A stretch of DNA of 56,120 bases from an uncultured Planctomycetaceae bacterium (GTDB lineage: Bacteria > Planctomycetota > Planctomycetia > Planctomycetales > Planctomycetaceae): positions 1 through 56,120 of the forward strand of contig CALFSX010000199.1 of NCBI GenBank assembly GCA_937916515.1. Direction: 5' to 3'. Positions within the stretch are counted from its first letter, which is position 1. Each line of letters opens with the position of its first letter. The notes beneath the pieces are model-generated. The model had not been told where the DNA came from and did no database searches. It worked only from the letters and a program-made list of their open reading frames with translations. Shown in pieces: positions 44,188-53,377 of the stretch. The translations under genes and the position numbers were made by a program.

Positions 44188-44458
44188 TTCGTGTTTCCAG
44201 TAAAGGCGATGCTTGCTCGTTATGTTGGAGGCTGTTTTTCAGGCGTTTTCGTCAGGTGTCGCAGCTTTTAGCGGTCTGTCGCTTAGTGTTCGTCTTAGCA
44301 TTGTCCAATTCGCTGAATACAGCAAATCTTGAATGCTTTCGGTTTATCCAGCGAAGTCTGAGCTACTAAAGCGTAACGTTTAGAACTCGATTGCAGATTA
44401 AAACCAGGTTGTGAAATCAACGATTGGTGGGTTTGCCGCTGCTTAAGGTGATGGTAAA

Positions 44459-45589
44459 GTGAAACTCTTGCTGAACGAAATTCGTCAACTTTCCAAGTTT
44501 TCTTGCGCCGGCCTTCTTATGTCTCAAAGAAGTATGCTGTTACTGGGTACGATCGGCTTGGCTGCCTTGTCCCCCAATTGCTGTGCGTTCAACGATGCTA
44601 AGTTTGAGCGTGTTGAAGTGATCGTTGGTGGAATTCTTCCAGACGAAGGTGGTACCTGGAACTCTGAAGATAGTCCTTTGTTGCGACCGTTTGGAATCGA
44701 CTTTAACAATTCCGGACAGATGTATATTGTTGAACTGGAGGGCGGTCGAGTTTTTCAGCTGACGGGAACCGTGCAACCTGTGAAGTTGTCAGGAGATGGT
44801 TCCAAAAGCTATCGAGGTGACGGGGGGCCGTTGGTAGACGCAACGTATAATGGAATGCATAACTGCGCGGTCACTTCCAATGGCGACATATTTATTGCCG
44901 ACAGTTGGAATCATTGCATCCGGAAAGTTGATGCTAAAACGGCCATCGTTTCAACTTTTGCTGGTACAGGCAAAGGCGGATTCAGTGGTGACGGCGGTCC
45001 CGCAGTGGATGCGGCATTCGACTTTATTATGTGTATTACCCTAAATCACAGTGGGGAATTGCTGCATGTTGCTGATTTGAAGAACAGGCGGATTCGCGAG
45101 ATTGATCTTAAGTCGGGGCTTGTGACGACGATCGCCGGTAACGGAAAAAGAGGCGTTCCGGTGGACGGTTCAAAGGCGACCGAGGCTCCACTGGAAGATC
45201 CGCGAGCCGTGGCGTCTGATTCCCGGGGCAACGTCTACATTCTTGAGCGCAACGGCAACGCACTGCGCGTTGTTCGCACAGATGGCACGATTCATACCGT
45301 CGCTGGCGATGGTACACGCGGTTTTAAAGATGGTGACGCCTTGCAATCGCAGTTTGGCTCACCCAAACACATCTGTGTCGATGACAAAGACAACGTGTTT
45401 ATTGCGGACGACGAAAACAAGGCGATCCGCAAGTACGATCCGGTCTCCGGAAAGGTCACCACCGTTCTTGGTCGGGGTTTTGGTGAGAAGAATCTTCAGC
45501 TTCTTCATCCTCATGGCGTGTGCTGGCAGAAAGACTGGCTTTACGTTTTGGACACAAGTCACAACCGAATTCTAAGACTAAAACCCTGA
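44459..45589 (+). CDS. NHL-repeat beta-propeller protein, secreted
   Basis: About 376 residues from the GTG at 44459, which has AAGGTG nine bases upstream. The alternative ATG at 44519 would start MSQRSMLLLGTIGLAAL, a more normal signal peptide, so the start is uncertain. The body is a six-bladed-type propeller of NHL repeats, shown by repeated patterns such as GDIFIADSWNHCIRKVD, ELLHVADLKNRRIREID, GNVYILERNGNALRVV, NVFIADDENKAIRKYD and WLYVLDTSHNRILRL. FSGDGGPAVDA repeats between blades are typical. NHL proteins bind proteins or ligands; some have lyase activity. Planctomycetes have many exported forms. The exact role is unknown. Confidence 0.88.
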   Translation: MKLLLNEIRQLSKFSCAGLLMSQRSMLLLGTIGLAALSPNCCAFNDAKFERVEVIVGGILPDEGGTWNSEDSPLLRPFGIDFNNSGQMYIVELEGGRVFQLTGTVQPVKLSGDGSKSYRGDGGPLVDATYNGMHNCAVTSNGDIFIADSWNHCIRKVDAKTAIVSTFAGTGKGGFSGDGGPAVDAAFDFIMCITLNHSGELLHVADLKNRRIREIDLKSGLVTTIAGNGKRGVPVDGSKATEAPLEDPRAVASDSRGNVYILERNGNALRVVRTDGTIHTVAGDGTRGFKDGDALQSQFGSPKHICVDDKDNVFIADDENKAIRKYDPVSGKVTTVLGRGFGEKNLQLLHPHGVCWQKDWLYVLDTSHNRILRLKP

Positions 45590-45709
45590 TTCGATTTGAC
45601 GCACTTAGCTCACTGATTGTTACGGGGCCTGTCTTTCGACAACCGCTCCGGAGTTCGCGTGCTGCATATGTGTACGGATCGTGGCAACTTGTGTTACAGA
45701 AAAAAACAA

Positions 45710-45729
45710 GCCGACGGTCGAGCGTCGGC
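45710..45729 (-). terminator. Terminator downstream of ppnP
   Basis: Stem GCCGACG (45710-45716) with CGTCGGC (45723-45729) and loop GTCGAG. On the minus strand it is followed by TTG and a run of seven T. It serves minus-strand transcription from ppnP, whose stop lies about 150 bases away. Confidence 0.75.
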
Positions 45730-45876
45730 CCAGTCGCCAGCTTGCTTTGCGAGAGAAACCGATCAACGGAACAAGAGTTGGCATCCTGAAGTTGAAGACT
45801 GCAGACACGCTGCGGAATTTATAGTGTGTGTGGCGTTTGCGACGGTTCTTGTTGCGGTCTTCGGTTTGCCGCCGAT

Positions 45877-46197
45877 TTAGCTGTCAAGAAATGAGCAAAC
45901 GTAGTCGGAAATTTCCGTGACCTTGATTTGAAATGACGAATCACCTGGAACGTTGAATTCGCCGCCGCTGCTGACTTCATTCCATGAACTTTCACCTTTC
46001 AGGCAGTAAGAGACCTGTCCGGAAGTGATCTCCATTAGTTCCGGCTTGCCGGTATTAAACGTGTATTCGCCTGGCAGCATAATTCCCAGAGTCTTTGTGG
46101 TGCCGTCAGAAAACTCAACCGTACGACTTGTCACTTTTCCGTCAAAGTAGATGTTTGCACCAACAACAACGTTTACGTTTTCAAACTTTTTCATCAT
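45877..46197 (-). CDS. ppnP: Pyrimidine/purine nucleoside phosphorylase PpnP
   Basis: A small cupin-fold protein of 106 residues. It splits several nucleosides into base and ribose-1-phosphate. The motif set matches the PpnP/YaiE family: NVNVVVGANIYFDGKVTSRTVEF, TLGIMLPGEYTFNTGKPELMEITSG and SWNEVSSGGEFNVPGDSSFQIKV. Length is as expected (about 95-105). The start may be the first or second Met (46197 or 46194); the ribosome site GGAAAG is consistent with both. The gene is divergent from the HDOD gene and has a terminator at 45710. Confidence 0.93.
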   Translation of the reverse strand: MMKKFENVNVVVGANIYFDGKVTSRTVEFSDGTTKTLGIMLPGEYTFNTGKPELMEITSGQVSYCLKGESSWNEVSSGGEFNVPGDSSFQIKVTEISDYVCSFLDS

Positions 46198-46464
46198 GGT
46201 GGCTTTCCGGGTTGGCGATCAGCGCGAGTGCGTTGTCGTATCTTTGGCTTTTTTAAATGTGGTTCGCAACAGGATTTCAGTTGCCGCAAGCAGACCTGTT
46301 TGGGCAGATACCCTGCCCTCTGGGTTCTGATCGCGGATTCTAGCTTCGATTATTTGGGCAAATATCAGCATTCGCGTTTTTCCGCACAAGTTGTTGGGTT
46401 TGAATTCGATCCATTTTGCACTGCAAGGATTTTGCCCACGAATTTTCGCGAAAGAGAAACCGAC

Positions 46465-48039
46465 GTGTCCATTGCCACTAACATGTCGCTGGATGAATTG
46501 ATTGCCCTGGATCAAGTTCCCACGTTGCCGGAAACGGCGATCCGTGTGATTCAGGTAGCTCAGCAGGCCGACCCCCATATTGAAGACCTTGTTGACGTAG
46601 TCAGAACTGATCCGGCGATTGCCGGACGCATTCTGATGTTTTCCAATTCCGCATTGTTTGGGCTTCGAAGCCGGTGTAGTTCGATCGAAGCTGCAATTCT
46701 GTTGCTGGGGACGCGACTTGTGCGAACATTGGTGCTGGGCTTTTCGCTCGCTCAGCAGACCAAACAACCGAATGTTTCCGGGCCATGGTTCAGGCGACTG
46801 TGGAAGGAGTCGTTATTCCAGGCCTCGGCGGCGGAGATTTTTGGTGAACGAGTCAATCCCGCAGAAGCTCCGTCGTGGTTTTTGGGTGGGTTGTTGCAGG
46901 ATATCGGCCACTTGGCAATGCTGAATGTGTTCGGCGATCACTATGTCGAACATGTTTTAGAGCCGCAAAACAGCAGAGCTCGGGTGGAATTGGAAGCGGA
47001 ACACTTTGGGTTCACCCACGTCGAAGTCAGCGTGGCATTGTGCCGTCGTTGGGGGCTTGATGACGAACTTGTGAATGCAATTTCCACACATCATTCTCGT
47101 ACTGCAAATGTTTCACAGCCTTATTCCACCTTAATGTGTGACGGACTGCCAGGGGCCGCGTGCTGCAGTGAGTATCTGACTAAAGTTGCCACGCGACTTG
47201 ATGAGAATCGTACAAACGTCGAATCGTTTATGATCGGGGCGTTCGGTATCACACCGGTTGAATTGTCTTCAGTTCTTGCTGATGTTGGACGTCGCTCAAC
47301 AGAGCTGGCAGCCGGGTTTTCGGTTGAGATCGGCAATCTTCCTCCGTGCGAGCAGATTCTTGCGAAAGCACAGTCGGTTCTTGTTAACATCGCCGTCGAA
47401 AATCATTTGAAGACGCTTACTCTATCATGCAGCCCTGGCGGCAAGGCTGTTGCCAATAAGGCGATTTCCTCAGTCAATGAGGACTTGTCGCGTGAGAAAA
47501 CAAAATGGCTTGACGTTGAATCAATGCTCTATAACGCGACTTACCTGAATGATGTGCTTCCGACTGAACTGAATGAAGCACAGTCTCAGGACAAGCTGGT
47601 GGGACTATTGCAGATCGAACTGCCGGAAGGCGTAGAACTGGATAATCCATTGAGGACAATTCCAGAACTGAGTACACAGGAATTGGTAAAACTCATCAAA
47701 TCTCACGTGCGACCGTCAGATCAAATTGTTCGGTACAGTTCAAGTTCGTTCATTGCCCTGTTGCCTGGGATTAATATTGATGTGCTGAGTCGAATTGCAC
47801 ACGAGCTGAGTGACTGTTTGAACGAGCAATTAACGTTGTCTTCCGAGATTGATCAGAAAGTCAAAATCGGAGGCGTTGTTGTGATTCCGGCCGGAAGAAC
47901 GGCTGCGTCATCAGACCTTGTGATCAGTTCACTGCAGACTGCAACTCGGCAGGCTCAGAATGCGATCAGTCAGATTTCAATGCTTGCTGTTATCGGAAAG
48001 AAAACACAACCGCTTGCCGGAAGTGCTGCAGCAGTCTGA
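46465..48039 (+). CDS. HDOD-domain signalling protein with degenerate GGDEF domain
   Basis: About 524 residues from the GTG at 46465, which has an AAGAG ribosome site; the 79 codons upstream in the same frame have non-protein-like composition. Residues about 10-215 are an HDOD domain, a non-catalytic relative of the HD phosphodiesterases: LDQVPTLPETAIRVIQVAQQ, VVRTDPAIAGRILMFSNSALFG, WFLGGLLQDIGHLAML and AISTHHS. A linker follows, then a C-terminal domain (about 365-500) resembling a GGDEF fold, where the GGDEF signature site reads RYSSSSF (423-429). It should not make cyclic di-GMP, so it may bind nucleotides or act as a partner module. HDOD proteins are involved in signalling and motility. 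It is divergent from ppnP. Confidence 0.82.
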   Translation: MSIATNMSLDELIALDQVPTLPETAIRVIQVAQQADPHIEDLVDVVRTDPAIAGRILMFSNSALFGLRSRCSSIEAAILLLGTRLVRTLVLGFSLAQQTKQPNVSGPWFRRLWKESLFQASAAEIFGERVNPAEAPSWFLGGLLQDIGHLAMLNVFGDHYVEHVLEPQNSRARVELEAEHFGFTHVEVSVALCRRWGLDDELVNAISTHHSRTANVSQPYSTLMCDGLPGAACCSEYLTKVATRLDENRTNVESFMIGAFGITPVELSSVLADVGRRSTELAAGFSVEIGNLPPCEQILAKAQSVLVNIAVENHLKTLTLSCSPGGKAVANKAISSVNEDLSREKTKWLDVESMLYNATYLNDVLPTELNEAQSQDKLVGLLQIELPEGVELDNPLRTIPELSTQELVKLIKSHVRPSDQIVRYSSSSFIALLPGINIDVLSRIAHELSDCLNEQLTLSSEIDQKVKIGGVVVIPAGRTAASSDLVISSLQTATRQAQNAISQISMLAVIGKKTQPLAGSAAAV

Positions 48040-48245
48040 AACTGGTTTCGATTGTGATTTTCATTTCACCTGCCGCTCAAAACGAAAATGCGTCCTCAGC
48101 AACAAGGCTGAACACTCGCGGGTGGTTTCACGAAATGTTGCATTCACCTGCGGCATACAGGATATGCCGCACATGGTTGAGGGGGCCGGTGATCATGTAT
48201 CTGCATGTGCGGCAGAAAGTTTAGACTTCTTATTGGACGAGACCT

Positions 48246-48460
48246 GTTCACGTTGAGTCAAGTTTTCAGAGCGACAACGGAGGGTTTCGGGGCGTCAGTC
48301 CGCATCTTATGAGGCACTGCCTCGCTGGAGTCTGACTTAAAAAATGTGCGCACTGTGGGCGGATGTTCGCCGTAGCGACAACGGAGCGGCTCGGCGATTC
48401 GAACGCCCCACGCCTTCCCGCATGCCACGCCACTGGGTCAAGGGCGAAGCCCTTGTTAGG
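48246..48460 (+). repeat. Dispersed repeat, copy F (full length)
   Basis: It begins TTCACGTTGAGTCAAG, followed by GAGCGACAACGGAG, the inner hairpin GAGGCA-C-TGCCTC, a GCGCAC-type segment and the second AGCGACAACGGAGCGGC box. It ends CAAGGGCGAAGCCCTTGTTAGGA. It has the same order and length as copy A and points into the 3' end of the PutA-like gene, whose stop codon is 10 bases further. Confidence 0.85.
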
Positions 48461-48470
48461 ATCGCGACGC

Positions 48471-51400
48471 TTAAGAAGTTTTCTTTTTCTTAGCGGCCTT
48501 CTTCTTTGCGACCTTTGCTTTAGGTGCAAATCCGTTCCGGGAAATGTTTTCAGTGACGTTAATCGGTGTCATGAATTGAAGCAGGTAATCAGGGCCACCC
48601 GCTTTGGCACCGGTGCCGCTCATGCGATATCCACCAAATGGATGTCTTTGCACCATGGAATCCGTGATGTCACGATTCAGGTACAGGTTCCCTACGGAGA
48701 ACTCATTGCGTGCTCGTCGCAAGGTAACCGGGCTTCTGCTGTACACGCCGCCTGTCAGTGCAAATCGAGTGTTGTTGGCGATGTTGAATGCTTCGTCCAG
48801 GTTTCTGGCCTTCAGCACGGCAAGGACTGGCCCAAAGATTTCGTCCTGAGCAAGTGCGGATTCCGGATCGACACCGGCGACGATCTGCGGTCCGACATAA
48901 GTGCCCTGCTTGGCCAGAGTTTTGACGTCGACCCCTAATGCAAGTTCTTCACCGAATTCTGTATCGATGGTTTGCACGGATTTTAGAATTCGCTTGCTGG
49001 CTTCTTCGTCAATGACCGGGCCAATTGTGGTTGACGGATCGTCGGCTGGCCCGATTTTCAGGCTGGACGTCGCATCGACCAGGCGTTTCAGAAAGTCGGC
49101 GTAGATCTTTTCCAGAACGATAACTCGCGAACACGCGGAGCACTTCTGTCCGGAAAATCCAAATGCGCTACGAATGACTCCAGCAACGGCTTCGTCCAGA
49201 TCGGCATCGGTGTCGATGATGATTGAATTCTTGCCGCCCATTTCAGCGATGACTCGACGAACGCTGGTTTGGCGATCATCTGTGTCAGCAGCGACGCGAT
49301 TAATTTCCAGCCCAACTGCCTGCGAACCTGTAAAGCAAACCACATCTACGTTTGGACTGGCGACCAGTTCGGGGCCGATATCTTCTCCAATACCAGGCAG
49401 GAAGTTGACCACGCCGTCCGGAACCCCTGCGTTGCGGATGAATTCCATCAACTTTGCAGCCACAATCGAAGCCTGTTCTGCGGGCTTCATCACAACGGTG
49501 TTGCCCCCCACGATGGCGGCGGCTGTCATGCCGGTCACTGCGGAAAGTGGAGAGTTGAACGGAGCAATCACAACGGCTACGCCGCGCGGTCGATAGCTGT
49601 AGCTGCTTTCTTCACCCAGCAGATTTGTCTGCTGCGGTACGTCCAGTCGACGCATTTCGTGAGCGTAGTACATGCAGTAGTCAATCGCTTCTGCAACGTC
49701 GGCGTCTGCTTCGGCCCAAGGTTTGCCGACTTCCAGGCAGATCCACGCCGCCAGTTCCATTCTGCGGTCACGAATTTCGGCGGCGATCAGTTCGACGTAT
49801 TCGCAGCGATTGCTGGTTTCGACGGCTGCCCATTGCGGGAATGTTCGGCGTGCGGCATCAACGGCATCGGCAGACTGGTCTGCTGATGCAGCGGCAACGT
49901 AGCCTAGAATCTCTGAAGTATTCGATGGGTTACGACACGTCAGCGTGGTGCGACTTTCACTTGACTTACCATCAATGACCAATGGGTACGTTGCGCCGAA
50001 TTCATCGCGAACATTGGCCAATGCTTCCTGCATGGCGTTGCGGTTTTCTTCGATACTGAAGTCGGTTCGTGGTTCGTGGGTGAATCCAGGAACCGTTTCG
50101 TCTTCGATCGGAGGCTCTTCGACTGAGTTATCAGATGGTTTCATAAGAAGTTTCTCAACAGCAACTTGTTCTGCAAAGTTTCGTCGCAGCAACGAGTCGT
50201 TGGATGTGTTTTCCAGGTGCTGACGCACAAGTGAAGCGATGGTTGGAGTCAGCCTGCCAACGGGAGTATTCATTCTGACGCGAAGGCCTCGGCCGGAAAG
50301 CAACTGAGCCTGCTCGTCGCCGATACCGTACTGCATCTGAATTTCGAACGCTCGTTCCGGAACCTTGTATTCTTCTGCCCACGCGACGCCATGAGCAACA
50401 CTGCGAAGGTCATGAGTGGCAATTGCCGGGCGCAACCACTCGTGGTTCTTCATCAGAAAACCAGATTGTTGTTCGAAATTGTCGTCCGTCTGCCACTTGC
50501 GGCGGAACACGGGGCAGGTTCGACTGAAGTATTCAGCCGTAGCCGTTTCGTAGTTCCAGAAATCACCCTTGATTAACCGAACGGTGATTGGGGTCCCTCG
50601 TGTCTTTGTCCATTTCAAAAGCATTGCCAGATCTGCGTCGGCATCTTTTTGGTACGCCTGAACGGTTACGCCGGTTTCTGACATTCCTTGAAATTCATCT
50701 TCCATCATCACGTGCTGGAAAATATCCAGCATCAGATTTTTGAAAGGACTCTGTTCCATTTCAAACTGGATGTGAGCGTCATGTTCCTGAGCAGCGCGTA
50801 GAATTGGTCGCAGCCTGGCAAGCACTCGTTCGCGACTTCCAGCGGCATCGACGGGGGCGAACTGACTATCCAGATTGGAAAGTTTCAACGACAGGTTTAA
50901 TCGTGGAATGGCTCCCAGATGGTTGGTGTCCAATTGCCCCACTTCAGACCAGCGATCCAGTGTTTCAGACATTCCTTCGATTGTCCGGATGTTGGATCGC
51001 TGATATTCGTCAGCTTCGCTTTCACTAAGAATTGCGTTGCTGACCAGGTTCAGCGACGCGGCAAAGCCAGCTTCCCGCACTCTGCGAACAGACTTCAACA
51101 CTTCGGCAACTGTTTCTCCGCCAATAAAGCGGCGAGCCATTCTGGCAGTGTTGGTCCGAGCGTTGAATGCGAGTGCTCGACTTAGAATGTTGTTGTTGAC
51201 CGACAGGTCCAGACCGATTCTTGCGGCCCACGGCAGACGCTCTTTGACGTCTTCGAAGTATTCGTCCAGGTGCCGAGCAATTTCGACATGGTCCCGCAAC
51301 ATGGGCAGAACATCGACAAAGCGAAATATCTGGATTTTGATCGCTTCGTCAGCCATCGCCCAGTTTAGCAGGCGGTTTTCCCACCAGCGTCCATGGAATA

Positions 51401-51497
51401 CGGTGGGTGATCGATGTCCAAGTCGCTCGAACAGCTCATTCCCGATTTCCCGCGTGCGATCCTCAACACGGTCTTCAATTCGAACACGCTTGGCCAT
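48471..51497 (-). CDS. Bifunctional proline dehydrogenase / glutamate semialdehyde dehydrogenase (PutA-like)
   Basis: About 1008 residues from the ATG at 51497; an upstream ATG at 51539 adds 14. The N-terminal half is a FAD-type proline dehydrogenase (about 100-450), with ISLNLSLKLSNLDSQ-like strand, HIQFEMEQSPFKN and the GTPITVRLIKGDFWNYE barrel segments. The second half is an aldehyde dehydrogenase (about 510-980): NSPLSAVTGMTAAAIVGGN, EMGGKNSIII and FSGQKCSACSRV with the catalytic cysteine. Together they oxidise proline to glutamate with channelling of the semialdehyde. There is no N-terminal DNA-binding domain, so it is not a PutA repressor. The last 15 residues are a Lys-rich tail. Standalone gene. 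Confidence 0.92.
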   Translation of the reverse strand: MAKRVRIEDRVEDRTREIGNELFERLGHRSPTVFHGRWWENRLLNWAMADEAIKIQIFRFVDVLPMLRDHVEIARHLDEYFEDVKERLPWAARIGLDLSVNNNILSRALAFNARTNTARMARRFIGGETVAEVLKSVRRVREAGFAASLNLVSNAILSESEADEYQRSNIRTIEGMSETLDRWSEVGQLDTNHLGAIPRLNLSLKLSNLDSQFAPVDAAGSRERVLARLRPILRAAQEHDAHIQFEMEQSPFKNLMLDIFQHVMMEDEFQGMSETGVTVQAYQKDADADLAMLLKWTKTRGTPITVRLIKGDFWNYETATAEYFSRTCPVFRRKWQTDDNFEQQSGFLMKNHEWLRPAIATHDLRSVAHGVAWAEEYKVPERAFEIQMQYGIGDEQAQLLSGRGLRVRMNTPVGRLTPTIASLVRQHLENTSNDSLLRRNFAEQVAVEKLLMKPSDNSVEEPPIEDETVPGFTHEPRTDFSIEENRNAMQEALANVRDEFGATYPLVIDGKSSESRTTLTCRNPSNTSEILGYVAAASADQSADAVDAARRTFPQWAAVETSNRCEYVELIAAEIRDRRMELAAWICLEVGKPWAEADADVAEAIDYCMYYAHEMRRLDVPQQTNLLGEESSYSYRPRGVAVVIAPFNSPLSAVTGMTAAAIVGGNTVVMKPAEQASIVAAKLMEFIRNAGVPDGVVNFLPGIGEDIGPELVASPNVDVVCFTGSQAVGLEINRVAADTDDRQTSVRRVIAEMGGKNSIIIDTDADLDEAVAGVIRSAFGFSGQKCSACSRVIVLEKIYADFLKRLVDATSSLKIGPADDPSTTIGPVIDEEASKRILKSVQTIDTEFGEELALGVDVKTLAKQGTYVGPQIVAGVDPESALAQDEIFGPVLAVLKARNLDEAFNIANNTRFALTGGVYSRSPVTLRRARNEFSVGNLYLNRDITDSMVQRHPFGGYRMSGTGAKAGGPDYLLQFMTPINVTENISRNGFAPKAKVAKKKAAKKKKTS

Positions 51498-51539
51498 GGA
51501 GAAACTGAAATCCGTCTCGTGACGGTTCTTGATAAACAA

Positions 51540-52165
51540 TTGGAATTCAGAAAAGCAGATTCGCGGCGATACTAAAATGACCTATCAAAGGCAATTCCTT
51601 TGACTCAAAGCGAGCGGTCACTTTGAAACGCGACGTTGTTGCTGCGACATCACACTTACCATGTCCGCAACCACCTGTGTGGAAGTCCCATTTGCATGAA
51701 AACTGCACACTGCCGTGTCTCAGAACATTCCAAACTTCGCCTGGAGACTCGAATGAGTTGTTCTGAAAACCCGGCTGATTGTGACCTTGCCGCCTTCAGC
51801 CAGAAGTCTAACCTGCAACAGATCGCGGATTCTAGGAAGAATCGCAGCAACGTGAAGCAGCGATACAGTTCTTTATATTCGATTGCTGCCAAAACCCGAA
51901 AATACACAACGCGCACGGAATCAGAGAAAATTGCGGGCGCAAGGCGATATGAGGCGCGACTGACAGCAATTGGGCTTGTGCCAGCCAGACGGGGACCGTG
52001 AGTCTTATCGGGCTCGCCCCAGAAGGCCTTCGAAATTGCATGAAATGAAAGTATGCTCACACCTGTTGATTCCCACCGCGACAGGTTATCATGCAGCTCC
52101 CGTAGGTTGGTCTGTCAGGCGTATCTTTACTGACTGGCGAAGGACGGTCGAGGAAAGGAAAATTG
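51540..52165. other. Intergenic, no gene seen
   Basis: Divergent region between the PutA-like gene and the gene at 52166. Frames of 121 and 134 codons overlap on opposite strands (51636-52060) and neither shows a motif. The last bases contain AGGAAAGGAAAATTG, which includes the ribosome site for the downstream gene. Confidence 0.45.
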
Positions 52166-52645
52166 ATGTCGGAAGATAGTTCGGCGGCAGCGGATCCACG
52201 AAAATCTGCCCCTCAGGTCAAGTTGGCGAAGGATCTTTGGGAACGTCTGGCCAAAAGTCGTCCCGGTCCAGACAATAAAGACCTTATCTACCTCGCTCGA
52301 TTCGTTCCGATGCTTTCCAGCGTTGCGGCGAAGACTTTGCTGTCTCGCAAGCTCACTCTGGACGAACTGAAAGAACTGATTCAGCATGTCCCGAAAGCGC
52401 AGGATGCCGCGACCAAGCTGACTATTAAGACGTATGGCGACGAACTGTCCGAAGATGACCTGCGTTTTCTGGTCACTCAGACAAAGTCGGTTGAAGTCGG
52501 CAAGTTTCTACTGAAACGACATCCCAACGATGCCAACCTGGGACTGATTGAACGCACACTGGATGAACTGAAAGGGCTTGTGGACGAGCTGCGGATGCGT
52601 GAATCCACGAAGAATATTCTGCGAGAAATCGACCGGAAGCTGTAA
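52166..52645 (+). CDS. Hypothetical all-helical protein, unrecognised
   Basis: About 159 residues from the ATG at 52166, preceded by AGGAAAGG; the frame also begins one codon earlier at TTG. After a short polar lead it is predicted mostly helical, Leu- and Lys-rich (KLTLDELKELIQHVPKAQDA, SEDDLRFLVTQTKSVEVGK, ERTLDELKGLVDELRMRES), without signal peptide or membrane segment. It might form a small helical bundle or a protein-protein adapter. No family is recognised. It is followed by a terminator shared with tRNA-Cys. Confidence 0.7.
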   Translation: MSEDSSAAADPRKSAPQVKLAKDLWERLAKSRPGPDNKDLIYLARFVPMLSSVAAKTLLSRKLTLDELKELIQHVPKAQDAATKLTIKTYGDELSEDDLRFLVTQTKSVEVGKFLLKRHPNDANLGLIERTLDELKGLVDELRMRESTKNILREIDRKL

Positions 52646-52820
52646 TTCGCATTCGTTCACTGCCAGAAACGGATCTTGTTTTTGATGTAACGAGCCCGTT
52701 GCGTTTAGATTTTCCGGCGGAAACCCTGAGCCGAGCGTTTGCTTCTGCTCGCGACCGTCCGAAACTGCAACACATACCCGCCGCTGGTGGGCGAAGGTCT
52801 GATTCGCGGCAGCGCATGAA

Positions 52821-52846
52821 AAAACCCAGCGAAAACGCTGGGTTTT
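52821..52846. terminator. Bidirectional terminator next to tRNA-Cys
   Basis: Inverted repeat AAAACCCAGCG (52821-52831) and CGCTGGGTTTT (52836-52846) with loop AAAA. T-runs are present on both strands. It can end the helical-protein gene (plus) and the tRNA transcript (minus). Confidence 0.85.
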
Positions 52847-52849
52847 AAG

Positions 52850-52922
52850 AGGGGCGAGCGGGAGTCGAACCCGCGCGTATCGGATTTGCAATCCGGTGCC
52901 TTAGCCACTTGGCTACCGCCCC
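52850..52922 (-). tRNA. tRNA-Cys (GCA)
   Basis: Read on the minus strand, the cloverleaf is complete: acceptor stem GGGGCGG with TCGCCCC, D-arm GCCAAGTGGCTAAGGC, anticodon arm with loop TTGCAAA (anticodon GCA), short variable loop, and T-arm GCGGGTTCGACTCCCGC. The discriminator base is U73 (52850), as in cysteine tRNAs. The CCA end is not encoded. One mismatch (C-A) lies at the base of the anticodon stem. A terminator follows directly. Confidence 0.95.
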
Positions 52923-53377
52923 ATAAATCTGCTGCACCCCAAAGTAATCCAGGCGAATGACGCAAAGATTGCCGGTCAGGGTGAACGCGTCGATTATAAC
53001 TGAGATATCGGCAATCCTTCCAGCCACCTTCACTCGAAAACTCAGGATTCTAAAACCTGGATGTCGGATAATTACCTGACCCCACCTTTCAATGCTCGGA
53101 CACGCCTGCTTTTTTCAGGTTCGACCTACCTTTGGTAGAACGCCCGGTTTGTCGTGTATAGCATAGGTTAAGCCCAAACAGCGCGATACGCAGCTGGGAT
53201 GACCATTCATCGAACCGATCGAACGCAGACTTTTTCTACGTTTTCGTATGGCGAATCCTCACCCCACACCGCCGGTTCCCTGCATTTGGTTCAGGAACTT
53301 TGGGCATCGTTATCGTCATGAAAATACCGCTACGGACGGCGGCAGTATCTACTCACCCTGCTTGTTCGGAGTTCAAC
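52923..53377. other. Intergenic, no further gene seen
   Basis: Separates tRNA-Cys from the gene at 53378. Nothing but likely promoter sequence is seen, including TTGTCG near 53151 followed by AT-rich TATAGCATA near 53157. The upstream part of the frame 53300-53377 is probably not coding. Confidence 0.4.

Noticed and set aside
46228-46464. Upstream extension of the HDOD protein by 79 codons
   Set aside because: The extra residues are cysteine- and aromatic-rich without family support; the GTG at 46465 has a ribosome site just before the HDOD domain.
51636-52060. Overlapping frames of 121 and 134 codons on opposite strands
   Set aside because: Neither shows a motif or a ribosome site, and they overlap each other.
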